Shown one piece after another: positions 50,706-61,930 of a stretch of DNA of 64,000 nucleotides. This DNA comes from Ricordea florida (taxonomy: Eukaryota; Cnidaria; Anthozoa; Corallimorpharia; Ricordeidae): the NCBI GenBank assembly GCA_949710005.1, contig OX453285.1:4908632-4972631 (forward strand), given 5' to 3'. The position numbers and the translations under genes were made by a program. Below the pieces are notes generated by a model. That model searched no databases and was not told the origin of the DNA. It saw only the letters and a program-made list of their open reading frames with translations. Within the stretch, counting starts at the first letter, position 1. The number at the start of each line of letters is the position of its first letter.

Positions 50706-51023
50706 CAAAACGACCTTTCTAACAAGTTGAGGGCTCTGGACCCATTTTCAAAGGGCAAAGATTTTGACGCAATATCCCGTGAACTGAGAGTTCAAAGGGC
50801 TACAGCTGAAGTTTATACAATCGATGCGTTCGCTGCTGGGAGGAATGTCGATCCTGAACACATAGCAGAACTCCTGAATGTGACCAAGGACTTGTTTTCT
50901 CGGTTAAAGCAATTATTGCTCACTCATGACCGCCTTGGCAAAGTTAAGGAAGCCATTGAAGGATGTACATACAACCAAATTCCTTTCGTTTTGGCTTGTA
51001 TGATCCGACACATCCACTTCTAA
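50691..51023 (+). CDS. Gene fragment, helix-turn-helix (RecQ C-terminal/HTH_40-like)
   Basis: About 110 residues to TAA at 51023: KDFDAISRELRVQRATAEVY, then IDAFAAGRNVDPEHIAELL. This follows the pattern of the HTH_40-type C-terminal helicase domain: an S/T-x-E-x-Y helix, then A-G-x-x-V-D. No ATG at the start; an upstream ATG-led frame (50495-50562) is separated by the foldback and does not join in phase. Probably captured from a host helicase-like gene, or a novel transposon protein. Truncated relative to any RecQ protein. Confidence 0.5.
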   Translation: MRKSYQNDLSNKLRALDPFSKGKDFDAISRELRVQRATAEVYTIDAFAAGRNVDPEHIAELLNVTKDLFSRLKQLLLTHDRLGKVKEAIEGCTYNQIPFVLACMIRHIHF

Positions 51024-52389
51024 AAATATAACAGTACTCATGTAGAGTCTGTTTGACATGTTTTTAAGACTCAAATCAAGTTTAGTTCCGGTTGTATCGA
51101 TGTTTTCTTTCGTTGTTCAACATTATAACGTAGCTTTATAGATGTAAAGTTGCTGGAAATAAATGTCTTTTGCCCTTATGAAAATCATGATCCAAATTTA
51201 GATTGAATGGGGTGGGGTGGGCTGAAAACGTTCTATAATATTGATCACTCCGGAAATTTGCATGAACTTTGGAGATAAAATGGCCCCAAGAGAAACTGAA
51301 AAAAATTATTATGCAAAATTTTGGCGTGACCAACAAAGCGCACTATGGTAGTTTCTGTTGTGGTCAATTGTAATCGTCTAACTGTATGGGGTAGTATGCA
51401 TAGGACGGGTATGGAAGAAATGAGGGATTTTTGTGCAAACAATACTTCATTAGCCCCCAAAGCCATTTTTTTTTCATAATCGGAGATGAAATAGCTCAGT
51501 CTTTATCAACAAGGGTAAAAAGATGGTCCATGCTTATCCCATCAATGTGGAAAATGCTGCTTTCTTTTCTTTTAAGAAGACCTACCTGAAAATTATCCCA
51601 AGTTTCACCTATATTTAGAAACAAAACGTCTTTTCAAAGCCACTTCCATCATGTACACATGTGAAAAGCCTTACCCATTTTGAGAAGCTGTACACATTGT
51701 GATGTAAAAATATATCAATTCAGTTACTTCACCAAAAAATGCTCTTTTCAGTGCAGCTAGCCCTTCAGTTTTATATTTTGACATTAAAAAACGTATGTTG
51801 TTTCTCTAAATCTAAAACAACATTTTTAAGGGAAAGTGTATCACTCTTAAGAGCTACTTCACAAAAAAGCCCTACTGAGAGTGGCAACAATTCTTAATTT
51901 AACCTTGTGGACATGTAAAACAACTATTTATTTTCTGAGAAACACTGATAGGAAAATATATAATCTTTGCTAAGTTACTTTACTACAAAGCCCAATTAGA
52001 GCAGCCACAACTCTTATTTACTAATAGCTGTATTAGAAAACAGAAAACATGACTTAGAAAAGCCTGATTAACCAGCCGAAAGATTTTTCTGTTCCTGACT
52101 GGCTTGAATAGACTTGTTAATTTTCTTGAAAATAATTTGAATGAAGAACAAACCAATATTACAAGATTCCGCTTCAGTGTGATATGAAGATCAGGGATAG
52201 CTTTGTCTGCTTTGGTGAATAACACCCTCCGACCTCAATCAGCATCATTCTCCAAATACTATTTATCTCTATCTTTATTTCAGGCATAGACAACCTCAGT
52301 TACTGATCTGATATTTAGGGGACAGTTCCAGTTGAAAGTCATCATTTTGTCAATCCAATCTGCAAATGCCTATTCATTTCCCTTTCCTA

Positions 52390-52642
52390 CACTTGCAATT
52401 AGGGCACCTCTGTCTTTATGACAATGAGAATCCACAAAGTATAAGTTCTCATTTCTGTCACACATTAGGAAAATGGTTCTCCCAGAATAGAAAAATAATT
52501 GGAAATTGGCATGGTACGTCCTGAGAAAGCACTGTTGCATCAACATACAATTCATCATCCTCGGAAACTCTACTTCTACATGTAGATCAAGGCCCAAATC
52601 ATCGCATATTTGTCGATCCTCTTCTCGTGCATCAATTCTAGC
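52390..52642 (-). CDS. Gene fragment, exon resembling a cysteine-protease-like domain
   Basis: Exon-like frame on the minus strand after a good acceptor (TTTTATTTTGTAG, 52643-52655). It encodes about 80 residues, including FFYSGRTIFLMCDRNENLYF and VDSHCHKDRGALIA. The F-D/V-D-S-H-x-x-x-x-x-G pattern resembles the His-containing part of herpes-tegument/OTU-like proteases that I recall in cnidarian transposon proteins. No catalytic Cys exon is seen. Low certainty. Confidence 0.4.
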
Positions 52643-53387
52643 CTACAAAATAAAACATTTTGATGGCTATTTATATAATTCAGAAGAAACACTTGAATAC
52701 GTGACCCTCATGTGGAGCAGAACCTCACAAGTATTATGAAATAAAGCGTATCTCACCTCGAGTGTTTCGCATTTTTTTAAAGCCGCGCATTCTTACCCGG
52801 CAGAAAGTCCAGATCTTCCTTTTCCGTTATTCGTGTCCAGAAGAACTCCATTTCCCTGTACCACACAACTTTTCCTCCGCGTAAGTGGCATTAAACATCT
52901 GTTTCACGCCTGGATCTCCGTGACATCATTCCGCGTGTTGCGGGCAACAACAAAGCTTCTTGAAAGGCATTTAGCGAACGATAGAACGTAAAAACTGCTG
53001 TAAATAGTATACGTAAACTTTAATAAACTCTGATATATAAAATTTGATGGATATAAAATAACTATTTCCGTAAAGAACTCCACGAAAAAATCTCTCACTT
53101 CTCACTTCCAATATGGCGTCGTGCGTGTTGCAGCATCTTCTCGGCTCTAACTTTTGATTGGCGCATAGAACAATGGCCAAACGTGGCCGAGAGACGGAAA
53201 ATAGGGGCTTGGAAAGGAAACATACAAAAAAATGCGTCTTTTTGACTTTTTTCTTTGATTTTTTCGCGTTTTTTCGATATCACCCAATCAGATGTCTAGA
53301 TTTAATCGAAATTAAAAATTAATAGTTCGCACCTTTTAATGACTTTTGCCGTTGGCCTGCCTACCTCTTAGCTGGACCATTACTTAA

Positions 53388-54620
53388 TAACTCTTGAAAA
53401 ATGGCTCTGAATCCAACAACACGAGCTACTAGGCAAAAATGTTGCCGTTAAACTAAAACTTTAGGCGAAAAGCATCAAGTTATATGGCACCATTTACAGA
53501 ATTAAAATAAGCCTGGGGATGGATTCACACACCTCTCTCGTCACTGTCTCCTACCATTTAATTTCGCACTACAGTAGAATCTCGATTTCTCGAACCCTCG
53601 GTTTCTCGAACCTCCTCAGAACTCGAACCAAATTCCATTTCCGTTCAGGTCATTTTATACGTAATCTTACCCTCGATAACTCGAACTGCCGAGAATTCTA
53701 ACCAATTTTCGCTTCCCTGGAAGGTTCGAGAAATCGGGATTCTACTGTACTTCCTACAAACAGAAAGATCAAGAAAGAATATTTAGTCTGCCGCTATGAA
53801 CGTTATTGCGGTCTGACAAACACGGCTTTCACTCTTACTCTGGAGCTCGCTTTTAAGTGTTGAAAGAGAGAGGGATGAACACCAATTGCAATGTAAAAAT
53901 TGATGTTCTCGACCCTGAAAGAAGCGACAGACAGGTATAACAGATAGGTGCTGGGTTTTAGATACTCCCAGAAACTGCATGTACGCTGTCAATAACTGTC
54001 AACAAAGAAATGGAAAATTAACAAGGGCAAAATGTAAAATTGATAAATAGCAAAGAGGAGCTTAGTGGGGTTTCAGAGTGGAAGTTAGAGTTTCGAAGGA
54101 GAAAATGTGAAATTGGTATTTATTACATAAAACTGAGTGTTATAACGAGTAATAACAAATTGACAAAAAAGATATCACACGTGTGTTAATACAAATGATA
54201 TCCGCGCATATAGATATAACGGTCAGGGTAGCGTTTTTATCGATCTCAAGCCCCTCGGTTCTCGTTATACCAGTACATTCTGGCGTGGATTCAAACTTTT
54301 AGAAGAGGGGTTTTGACGAAAGGCGGCGCCCCAACAGGACATCCGGGGGCCCCCTTCCCCGGAGAATTTCAAGTCCTCGGAAACGCGATTTCCGTCATTC
54401 TGAGGCACAGTCAGCGTCTTTTCTTATTCCGATTTTTGAGCAGCAGAGGCTTTACTTGGTTATGACCTTTTTGCATTAAAGATTGACTGTATTATTTAAT
54501 ATTTGTACAAGTTTTCGACGTTAGCTGATTTAATTTAGATCCGCCACTGAAATTTTATATAATAAAAGAAAATTACATGGTTGTTTGGAGGTACGAAAGT
54601 TTCTTACCCCATGTTGAAAA
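53388..54620 (+). repeat. About 1.2-kb dispersed repeat, interrupted copy
   Basis: Second part of the repeat at 36430-37665, starting TAACTCTTGAAAAATGG. It includes the Tigger-type MITE (53572-53747) at the same position, and about 60 bp near 54490-54550 absent from the first copy. Confidence 0.85.
53572..53747. mobile_element. Tigger/pogo-type MITE, copy 2
   Basis: 176 bp with the same ends and TA flanks as 36701-36878, at the orthologous position in the duplicated repeat. Confidence 0.9.
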
Positions 54621-55043
54621 ATATTTCACTCGTTCGCTGTGCTCACTCGTGAAATATTTGTGAACGCCAGAACCGAAAATTTTTATCTCCGCATAGCCAA
54701 GTGATATCCACTTTATAAGAAAATAGGTGATGGGTTTTTTGATACAGAATCTACCGCTAAGAACCGATACATGATATAAATATAATCCCAAATGTATAAC
54801 CCATGTATAATCCTATTATTGTTATGAAGATAGTGAATTTTGAGCGTGGAACTTTATGAAAGACGTATCTGGCTTTTGGCTTACGACGGTGAAGAATTGG
54901 CTTGGGGGCTTCTGGCCTGCGTTTATTAACTGCAAAGGCAATAATTACCGTATTCTTGCCCAGAAAGGCATTCGTAAATATACTAAGCACTATTTTAACC
55001 AACCATCCATGTCAAAATGGCGTTGACAGAAGGAGGCTTCTCC

Positions 55044-55340
55044 TTAAGACCAACGTCCAAATAACGTATGAATTTTTGCGTCCGAAAGCCACCAGCTGAG
55101 TTTGGCTACCTTCTGTTCTAGCTTGGCAAGCGCACGTATATCGATTGAAAGACTCGATACCTTTTTGAGACCAGACCAGGAAGTGCGTAGCTTAAGGGGG
55201 AGGTGATTCCAACATCCTGAAGCTGTTACAGAAAACATGCGGCCTACCTCTTTCTCTCTAATGTATCTCCTAGGTAAAATTGTTACAGTAGCACCTCGTG
55301 TATTTCTGCTCTGACGGCTGGCTGATGCTCAGTTCTAACA
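55044..55340 (-). pseudogene. LINE 3'-end fragment
   Basis: Minus-strand frame with RNTRGATVTILPRRY, EVGRMFSVTASGCWNHLP and LKLRTSWSG, the pattern at the end of CR1/L2-type reverse transcriptase ORFs (FSV.....WN.LPL.LR). No intact catalytic domain. Confidence 0.6.
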
Positions 55341-55769
55341 GTTCGTTTATATAGGAAGGGCAAGTACCAATAATCCTCTTATAATCCACTAAGCATCTTT
55401 TGATGTCAGACTCAATGTTATGGCACCCACGCTAAAATAGTAAATAGATTCACAGTGCTATGGCGTTGTTGGGCGTCAAGCATGAGTTCGATGATTCTTC
55501 GAATGTATTTTCGTGTCGTGCCCACAAGAAGCGCTTTATTCAATGCAAGGTCAGACAATACCAGTTACGTATCCTTGATATTGACGCAAATATTCAAAAT
55601 AATTAGAGAAAAACTTAAGAGGTCCGAAGCACTCTTTTATGTTCTGACGTATAAGAAAAGGTTAAATATAAGGAACTTTATCAGAACGGGTCAGTTGGCA
55701 ATCGGTGCTGATACGTCAACCCGCTCCACTGTTTGGTGAGTTGAGCTTTCACTGTTTTAAAGGAAGGGC

Positions 55770-56360
55770 AACTTTGAAACATTTCACTGCATAGTTTGAC
55801 CCACAGATGAAAACGATAGAACCACACTGTATAGTAAAACAAACAGTACCACAGTACAGTACTGTTCAGTAGCTTTACAAAGAATGGTCACACTGCATGG
55901 TTTGACCCACAGATGAAAACGATAGAACCACACTGCATAGTAAAACAAACAGTACCACGGTACAGTACTGTTAAGTAGCTTTACAAAGAATGGTCACACT
56001 GCATGGTTTGACCCACAGATGAAAACGATAGAACCACACTGTATAGTAAAACAAACAGTACCACAGTACAGTACTGTTCAGTAGCTTTCCAAAGAATGGT
56101 CACACTGTATGGTTTGATCATCCACAGATGAAAAAGTTAGAACCACACTGTATAGTAAAACAAACAGTACCACAGTAGAGTACTGTTCAGTAGCTTTCCA
56201 AAGAATGGTCACACTGTACGGTTTGATCATCCACAGATGAAAAAGTTAGAACCACACTGTATAGTAAAACAAACAGTACCACAGTAGAGTACTGTTCAGT
56301 AGCTTTACAAAGAATGGTCACACTGCATGGTTTGATCCACAGATGAAAAAGTTAGAGCGA
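55770..56360 (+). repeat. 106-bp satellite, array E (about five to six units)
   Basis: AGAACCACACTG at 55818 and 55924 confirms the 106-bp period; later units have a 3-bp insertion (GATCATCCACAG). Confidence 0.92.
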
Positions 56361-56376
56361 AAGTGATTGCTAACAG

Positions 56377-57863
56377 CTTATATAAATAAATAAATATACA
56401 TTTATATAGCGCCATTTTCTACTAATTTTCCATGGCGCTTTACAATGCTTTAAAATTAAAATCCTAATTCTTTAAAAACCTAAAATCCTAAATCCTAAAA
56501 GTTAAAATCCTAAGAATTAAATACGCTATATAATACAATTAGGCTACAAATAAAAAGTAAAAACTACAAATCAAATGCACGCTTAAAAAGATAAGTCTTA
56601 AGATTAGCCTTAAAAACTGCCTCTGATGATGAAAGTCTGATCTGGAGGGGTAGTTTATTCCAGAGCCTTGGTGCCGCCACGGAAAAAGCCCTTTCACCAT
56701 ACGTTTTAAGATTTGCTCTAGGCTCATCAAGCAACCTGTTGTTTGAAGATCGTAGTGTCCGACCAGAAATGTTAAATCGCAGTAGGTCTCTAATGTAATC
56801 AGGGGCCAGTCCATTCAGAGCTTTGTAAGTTAACAACAATATTTTGAAAATAGTCCTAAAATGAACTGGCAACCAATGTAAGCTCCTTAGTATTGGTGTG
56901 ATGTGTTCATGCCTTCTAGTCAAGGTAACAAGGCGAGCTGCTGAGTTCTGTACAAGCTGAAGTCTATTAATCAGATACTTTGGGAGACCGTACAGTAGGG
57001 CGTTACAATAGTCCAAACGCGATGTTATGTAAGTGTGAACAATGGTCTCAGTAGTACTCCGGGATAGGTATCGCCTAATTTTAGCTATACTACGAATGCG
57101 GAAAAATGCGCTCTTGCAGATTATTTTAACGTGTTCTTTGAAATCCAAACATTGATCGAATGCAACTCCTAAATTCCTGGCCTGCTTACTGGACTTGATT
57201 TCTTCATCACCAACTCGTATATAGTCGAGGGGTGGTCGTGGACGATATTTAGAGCTAATAACCAAAAGTTCAGTCTTATCCCGATTTAACTTAAGTTTGT
57301 TGCGCAGCATCCAGTCCTCAATGTCCTTAACACATAATTCTACTGCCATCTTTGAGCTTGATAGATGATTAGGGCAATTGGACGTAAACGACAAGGACAA
57401 CTGTGTGTCATCTGCATAGAGATAAGACGGTATGCTATGCTTTCTCGCTATGTCACCCAGCGGACTTGTATAAAGGGAATACAACAAGGGTCCCAGTACA
57501 GAACCCTGTGGTACCCTGTAGGGTAAATTCTTCTTTGACGATTCAATTCCATTGTCAGAAACAAACTGTTCGCGTGAGTGAAGATACGAATGAAACCAAT
57601 TAAGAGCAGTGTTCCTAATACCAAAGCGATTCTGTAGTCTAGATAACAAAATCGAATGATCGAAAGTATCAAACGCAGCCGATAAACCGAGCAATAGTAA
57701 TATAACCGATCTGTTATTGTATATAGCCTTCAAAATAACATTTTGAACTCTCACAAGCGCAGTCTCTGTACTGTGATGAGATTTATTTGCCGACTGAAAT
57801 TCTTCTAATAAGCCTTCATTATCATTAAGGTGGTCCATTAATTGTGCTGCAACTGCTTTATAT
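56377..57863 (-). mobile_element. 5'-truncated non-LTR retrotransposon (LINE, CR1/L2/Rex-like)
   Basis: The junctions are defined by comparison with 60470-60500, where GATTGCTAACAG is followed directly by an ATCTGGAGCCCT-type sequence. An intact reverse transcriptase frame (56564-57838) and a short 3' region with AAAATCCTAA repeats. The endonuclease and ORF1 are missing. Confidence 0.82.
56564..57838 (-). CDS. LINE reverse transcriptase, N-terminally truncated
   Basis: 424 residues. LSAAFDTFDHSIL (RT motif with catalytic Asp), RVPQGSVLGPLLYSLY, YADDTQLSLSF (catalytic FADD-type box), KTELLVIS, then the long thumb/C-terminal region ending FSVAAPRLWNKLPLQIR. It lacks the fingers' first part and the apurinic endonuclease. 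No internal stop, so a recent but dead-on-arrival insertion is likely. Confidence 0.9.
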   Translation of the reverse strand: MDHLNDNEGLLEEFQSANKSHHSTETALVRVQNVILKAIYNNRSVILLLLGLSAAFDTFDHSILLSRLQNRFGIRNTALNWFHSYLHSREQFVSDNGIESSKKNLPYRVPQGSVLGPLLYSLYTSPLGDIARKHSIPSYLYADDTQLSLSFTSNCPNHLSSSKMAVELCVKDIEDWMLRNKLKLNRDKTELLVISSKYRPRPPLDYIRVGDEEIKSSKQARNLGVAFDQCLDFKEHVKIICKSAFFRIRSIAKIRRYLSRSTTETIVHTYITSRLDYCNALLYGLPKYLINRLQLVQNSAARLVTLTRRHEHITPILRSLHWLPVHFRTIFKILLLTYKALNGLAPDYIRDLLRFNISGRTLRSSNNRLLDEPRANLKTYGERAFSVAAPRLWNKLPLQIRLSSSEAVFKANLKTYLFKRAFDL

Positions 57864-57928
57864 CTGGAGCCCTGAAAATCGCGGTTCTTGAACTTGGCCC
57901 TCCATAGCCTGCCATTCCATATAATTAA

Positions 57929-58124
57929 GTAATGGACGTCCGGCTAAAAAGTAGGCAGGTTAATTAAAATTTAAAAAAAAACAGTCATTTTTAGACCTTG
58001 TCTTTTCCATATCTCCATTTTATGCCTCTTGGCCAAATTTGACTTTTGTTCTATGCGCCAATTAGTCCCACAAAATCAACTGACTTTATTGCGGAGCACT
58101 ATTGTTTTTCTGCCTGCTTCTTAC
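57929..58124. mobile_element. 196-bp MITE related to the 3.3-kb TTAA element
   Basis: TTAA at 57925-57928 and 58125-58128. The left end GTAATGGACGTCCGGCTAA and right-end TTGTTTTTCTGCCTGCTTCTTAC match the two ends of 50048-53383; the right terminus has lost about 12 bp. Confidence 0.72.
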
Positions 58125-58397
58125 TTAATGACCAATGACTACAAATATACATTGTAGTCATTGTGCAAACGACGTAATGAGGCAAGGACCAAAGAAGAGA
58201 GAAAACTCGATTTTGTGAGTTTTTATAGAAGACAAAAGCACAGGAAAAAACGCCATCAAGCATGAGTGGCCATGCAGCGTTCTCAGGCTCGCTGATTAAA
58301 GAGATTAAAAGTTAGGAGTGAGGTTGAATCAAGACTGATAAAACAGTTCGACACACTTTTCCCTGTAGGTACCCAGCTTACAGCAAGTCTCGGTGCA

Positions 58398-58553
58398 ATG
58401 GATCCTAGAACCAAAAGGAATATGCAAGGTGAAGTCGCCCTCGATTTCAAAAGGTCTGGAAGCTACAATCTCAAACCGCCTCATTCACCAACGCTGATTG
58501 ACACGAGATCCCACGCGTTTTTCTTCGATAGCCAACGCGACAACACCGGCGAC
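58398..58553 (+). pseudogene. Orphan copy of TSUP exon 1 (copy 2)
   Basis: 156 bp, intact frame and GTAAGT donor. About seven residue changes from the TSUP exon (for example IQGEV to MQGEV, LINTGS to LIDTRS). No exon 2-4 counterpart within the remaining 5.4 kb. Confidence 0.75.
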
Positions 58554-58699
58554 GTAAGTTTTTTTTCCGGTTCAAAATCCGATACGTGTATCTGTTTAAG
58601 ATTAGTAACTCATAAGGACTGATGTCCTTCAAGCTAATATAGGCGCGTTCATTGCTCACGAATGTAAACCTGGGACCCTTAAAGTCTCCTAATTGCTTT

Positions 58700-59110
58700 A
58701 AAGTGAAACAAACAGAACCACAATACAGTGCTGTTCAGTAGCTTTCCATAGAATAGTCATGCACACTGCATGGTTTGATCCAAAGATGAAAAAGTTAGAA
58801 CCACACTGTATAGTAAAACAAACAGTACCACAGTACAGTACTGTTCAGTAGCTTTACAAAGAACGGTCACACTGCATGGTTTGATCCACTGATGAAAAAG
58901 TTAGAACCACACTGTATAGTAAAACAAACAGTACCACAGTACAGTACTGTTCAGCAGCTTTACAAAGAATGGTCACACTCCATGGTTTGATCCACAGATG
59001 AAAAAGTTAGAACCACACTGTATAGTAAAACAAACAGTACCACAGTACAGTACTGTTCAGTAGCTTTAAAAAGAACGGTCACACTGCATGGTTTGTTCCA
59101 CAGATAAAAA
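58700..59110 (+). repeat. 106-bp satellite, array F (about four units)
   Basis: Follows the orphan exon copy 2, as arrays C and G follow their exon copies. Confidence 0.9.
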
Positions 59111-59852
59111 CTTAGGCCCATATTGTATAGTTAAATAAACAGGACCAAACTGCAGTATTGTTCGACAGTTATTTTTTGGAGGGTTTCTCTGGATTGGTTG
59201 GTGTGAAGATGACACAGATCGTGCTCGTGACGTAGTGGTGGGCCTCTCTTGCAAGTGACCGGTTGCCATCTGAAGTAATATACTTGATTGCTTTCGACCG
59301 CTACAATTTAGTGTCACTTCAGTTCTCAGCCATAGTTTTCCACTAAAGTAAGGAAGGAACAAAAAGACAAGCTCAGATAAAGCAATCAGAAGTAGTGCGG
59401 AAACTCAGACAATAAGGACTGTTAATAAGTAGGTTACTGAAAGTTTGAATCAGTTTACAGTTAGTCAAGCGCAAAAGACTTGTATTATTTGGTTGCTGCT
59501 GTTGATTTTTTCTTTTTGTCACTTAATTTGTTGATAGTGCTGCCATTCCAGATAATTGAAGACCATGCAGCGACTACAAATATATACACTGTAGTCATTG
59601 TACAAGCGACTTTATAAGGCAAGGACCAAAAAAGAGAAAATAACTCGATTTTGTGAGTTTTTATAGAAGACAAAAGCACAGGAAAAACGCCATCAAGCAT
59701 GAGTGGCCATGCAGCGTTCTCTCGCTGATTAAACCGATTAAAAGTTAGGAGTGAGGTTGAGTCAAGACTGATAAAACTGTCCGACGCACTCTTCCTTGTA
59801 GGTACCCAGCTTACATCAAGTCTCGGTTTCAAGAGAGAGGAAGCAGAGTGCA

Positions 59853-60008
59853 ATGGATCCTAGAATCAATAGGAATATACAAGGTGAAGTTGCCCTTGAT
59901 TTCAAAAGGTCTGGAAGCTATAGTCTCAGACCGCCTCATTCACCAACGCTGATTAACACAGGATCGCACGCGTTTTCCTTCGATAGCCAACGCGACAACA
60001 CCGGCAAC
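59853..60008 (+). pseudogene. Orphan copy of TSUP exon 1 (copy 3)
   Basis: 156 bp with intact frame and GTAAGT donor, closer to the functional exon than copy 2. It could be the first exon of another gene extending beyond the window. Confidence 0.72.
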
Positions 60009-60164
60009 GTAAGTTTTTTTATGTTTTTTCTTTTCTGGATTGAAATCCGATTTTATCTGTTTAAGATTTGTAATTCACAAGACCTGATCTCCTTCATGCT
60101 GGTACAGGAAGGTTCATTGCTCACGAATGTAAATCTAGCAGCCTTAAAGCTGCGATTATTTAAA

Positions 60165-60470
60165 ACACAGTACAGTACTGTTCAGTTGTAGCTTTCCAAA
60201 GAATGGTAACACTCACACTGCATGCTTCGATCCACGGATGAAAAAGTTAGAACCACACTCTATGGTAAAACAAACAGTACCACAGAACGGTATTGTTCAA
60301 TAGCCCCCCAAAGAGAATCGTCACACTGCATGGTTTGATCCACAGATGAAAAAGATAGAACCACACTGTATAGTAAAACAAACAGTACCACAATACAGTA
60401 CTGTTCAGTAGCTTTACAAAGAATGGTCACACTGGATGATTTGATCCACAGATGAAAAAGTTAGAGCGAA
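60165..60470 (+). repeat. 106-bp satellite, array G (about three units)
   Basis: Two degraded and one clear unit. Ends at TTAGAGCGAAAGTGATTGCTAACAG, the empty counterpart of the LINE insertion site. Confidence 0.88.
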
Positions 60471-60814
60471 AGTGATTGCTAACAGATTAAATCTGGAGCC
60501 CTCAAAATCGCGGTTCTTGAACTTGGCCCTCCGACTCACTGAGCCATAGCTTGAGTCTTTTAATGTCGCACTGTGAGCCCATTGGTTCATTACGAGAGTT
60601 AGTGACTAATGCTCTTTAAAGGATTTTCGAGATTGCCCCCACTAGAATCCCTACACGATGCATTGATTTAACAGTTTGTAGCGATGGGTTTCAGTCGATT
60701 GTAGCGACTCCAAACCCAGCGAAGCCAATGACAGAACACATCAATATAATTATATTAGGCCACCTTCCGACATACCTAAGAATAAGGTGCAACCGAACAG
60801 AAAGATCACGCAAT

Positions 60815-61590
60815 GAAGCGAACCCATTCCCAACGCAGTTTGCGAAACAGTAAGAACTCCAGGCATCATCGCTGTGTACAGTTATTCTTAGCTTCTTTTT
60901 TATTTTACCCGATCTGTGTTTAGTCACTGAACTCTCAGTGACCACTGTTCGCCTTCGTCAGAGGTAGAAATCTGTAAATATGTAGATTCTTCCTTGAGCC
61001 TTAGTATTTTTAGCCTCCTCAGTTCTCAGTTTCTCTACTTTCTTAAGTAAATAGGTCTTAGTCCCTGCGTTTTTGAGTTTTGAGTGCAGTGGCTCAGCAG
61101 ATATTAAGTCACTTTTACTGTTAGCGAGCATCGTTAACATTTGTTTGCATGCCTCTCAACAAAACATAAGTTATCTGTACTTGTAAAGTAATTGAGCGAG
61201 GTCTTTGACATTGACTGCTGTTTCCGACTATTGAAAAACAAAAATTGAGCCGTTTCATTAGCAAGTGCTGGAGTCAAGGGTCATGAAGTCGCATTTGGCA
61301 GTAAATGGAAGCAAAACCGTTTCGTTATAGTTAACTCAAAGCGTCAGCGAATATATATCTTAAAAGAAAGAAATTAGGAAGTAATTAGGAAGTCACCAAG
61401 CCAAAGCAAATCCAATATTCATATCTTTATGGATACACAGGCAATACTGGTTTTATCAGCAGCTCATAATTACAGTGTCATTATAGCTCGTTGACGTTTG
61501 TATGAAGTCATGCATCGAGAAATCTTAACACAACTATTTTACCTCCTGCCCTCTGGGCCTCCAGTTTTACAGCCTCTAAGGACCTATGGG
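60815..61590. other. Intergenic, no gene seen
   Basis: No exon with splice sites, repeat boundaries or RNA gene recognised. Confidence 0.35.
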
Positions 61591-61599
61591 ACCCTTTTT

Positions 61600-61930
61600 G
61601 TATCCCTGCCATTAAAAATCACCCCTTATCACGTGTTCTTTGTAATGTCTGTGTACCTTGTGTTAAACACTGTAATAAAGTTTGCAAAATATCAGCTTAA
61701 AATACAAATATCTCAAATACTCAAACAGCATGCCTGTTTAAAATTCTGCATACCTTTTGTTTAAGCTTGTATTAAAGTTTGGCAAAATATCAGTTTACAG
61801 TACAAACATTAATTAACTCGAACTACACAAACCTTCAAAAAATGTTACCCCTTTTTATGCCTTCAAGTAACTAAGCCCTGCATTGCTTGTCTTGCTTGAA
61901 ATAAACGCAAGCCAATATTAGCTTAAAGTA
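61600..61930 (+). repeat. About 120-130-bp tandem repeat, second locus
   Basis: Units with TAATAAAGTTTGCAAAATATCAGCTTAAAATACAAATAT, matching the 47.5-kb array. Confidence 0.65.

Larger units (their letters stand above)
50044..53387. mobile_element. TTAA-flanked 3.3-kb transposon (piggyBac-type) without visible transposase
   Basis: Inverted ends GTAATGGTCCAGCTAAGA / TCTTAGCTGGACCATTAC at 50048 and 53383 are bounded by TTAA on both sides. The paralogous repeat at about 36500-36520 shows the empty site with one TTAA. About 3,336 bp inside. No DDE transposase frame seen, but two gene fragments on opposite strands are carried. A 196-bp relative is at 57929-58124. Confidence 0.85.
59430..60810 (+). 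repeat. Duplicated segment carrying TSUP first exon, copy 3
   Basis: Colinear with 37690-38990 from CAAGCGCAAAAGACTTG through the exon, satellite and GATGGGTTTCAGTCGATTG. Confidence 0.85.

Noticed and set aside
59485-59853. 122-residue minus-strand frame (also partly at 37675-37899)
   Set aside because: Antisense to the duplicated TSUP first exon block; its ends coincide with the duplication rather than with a gene.
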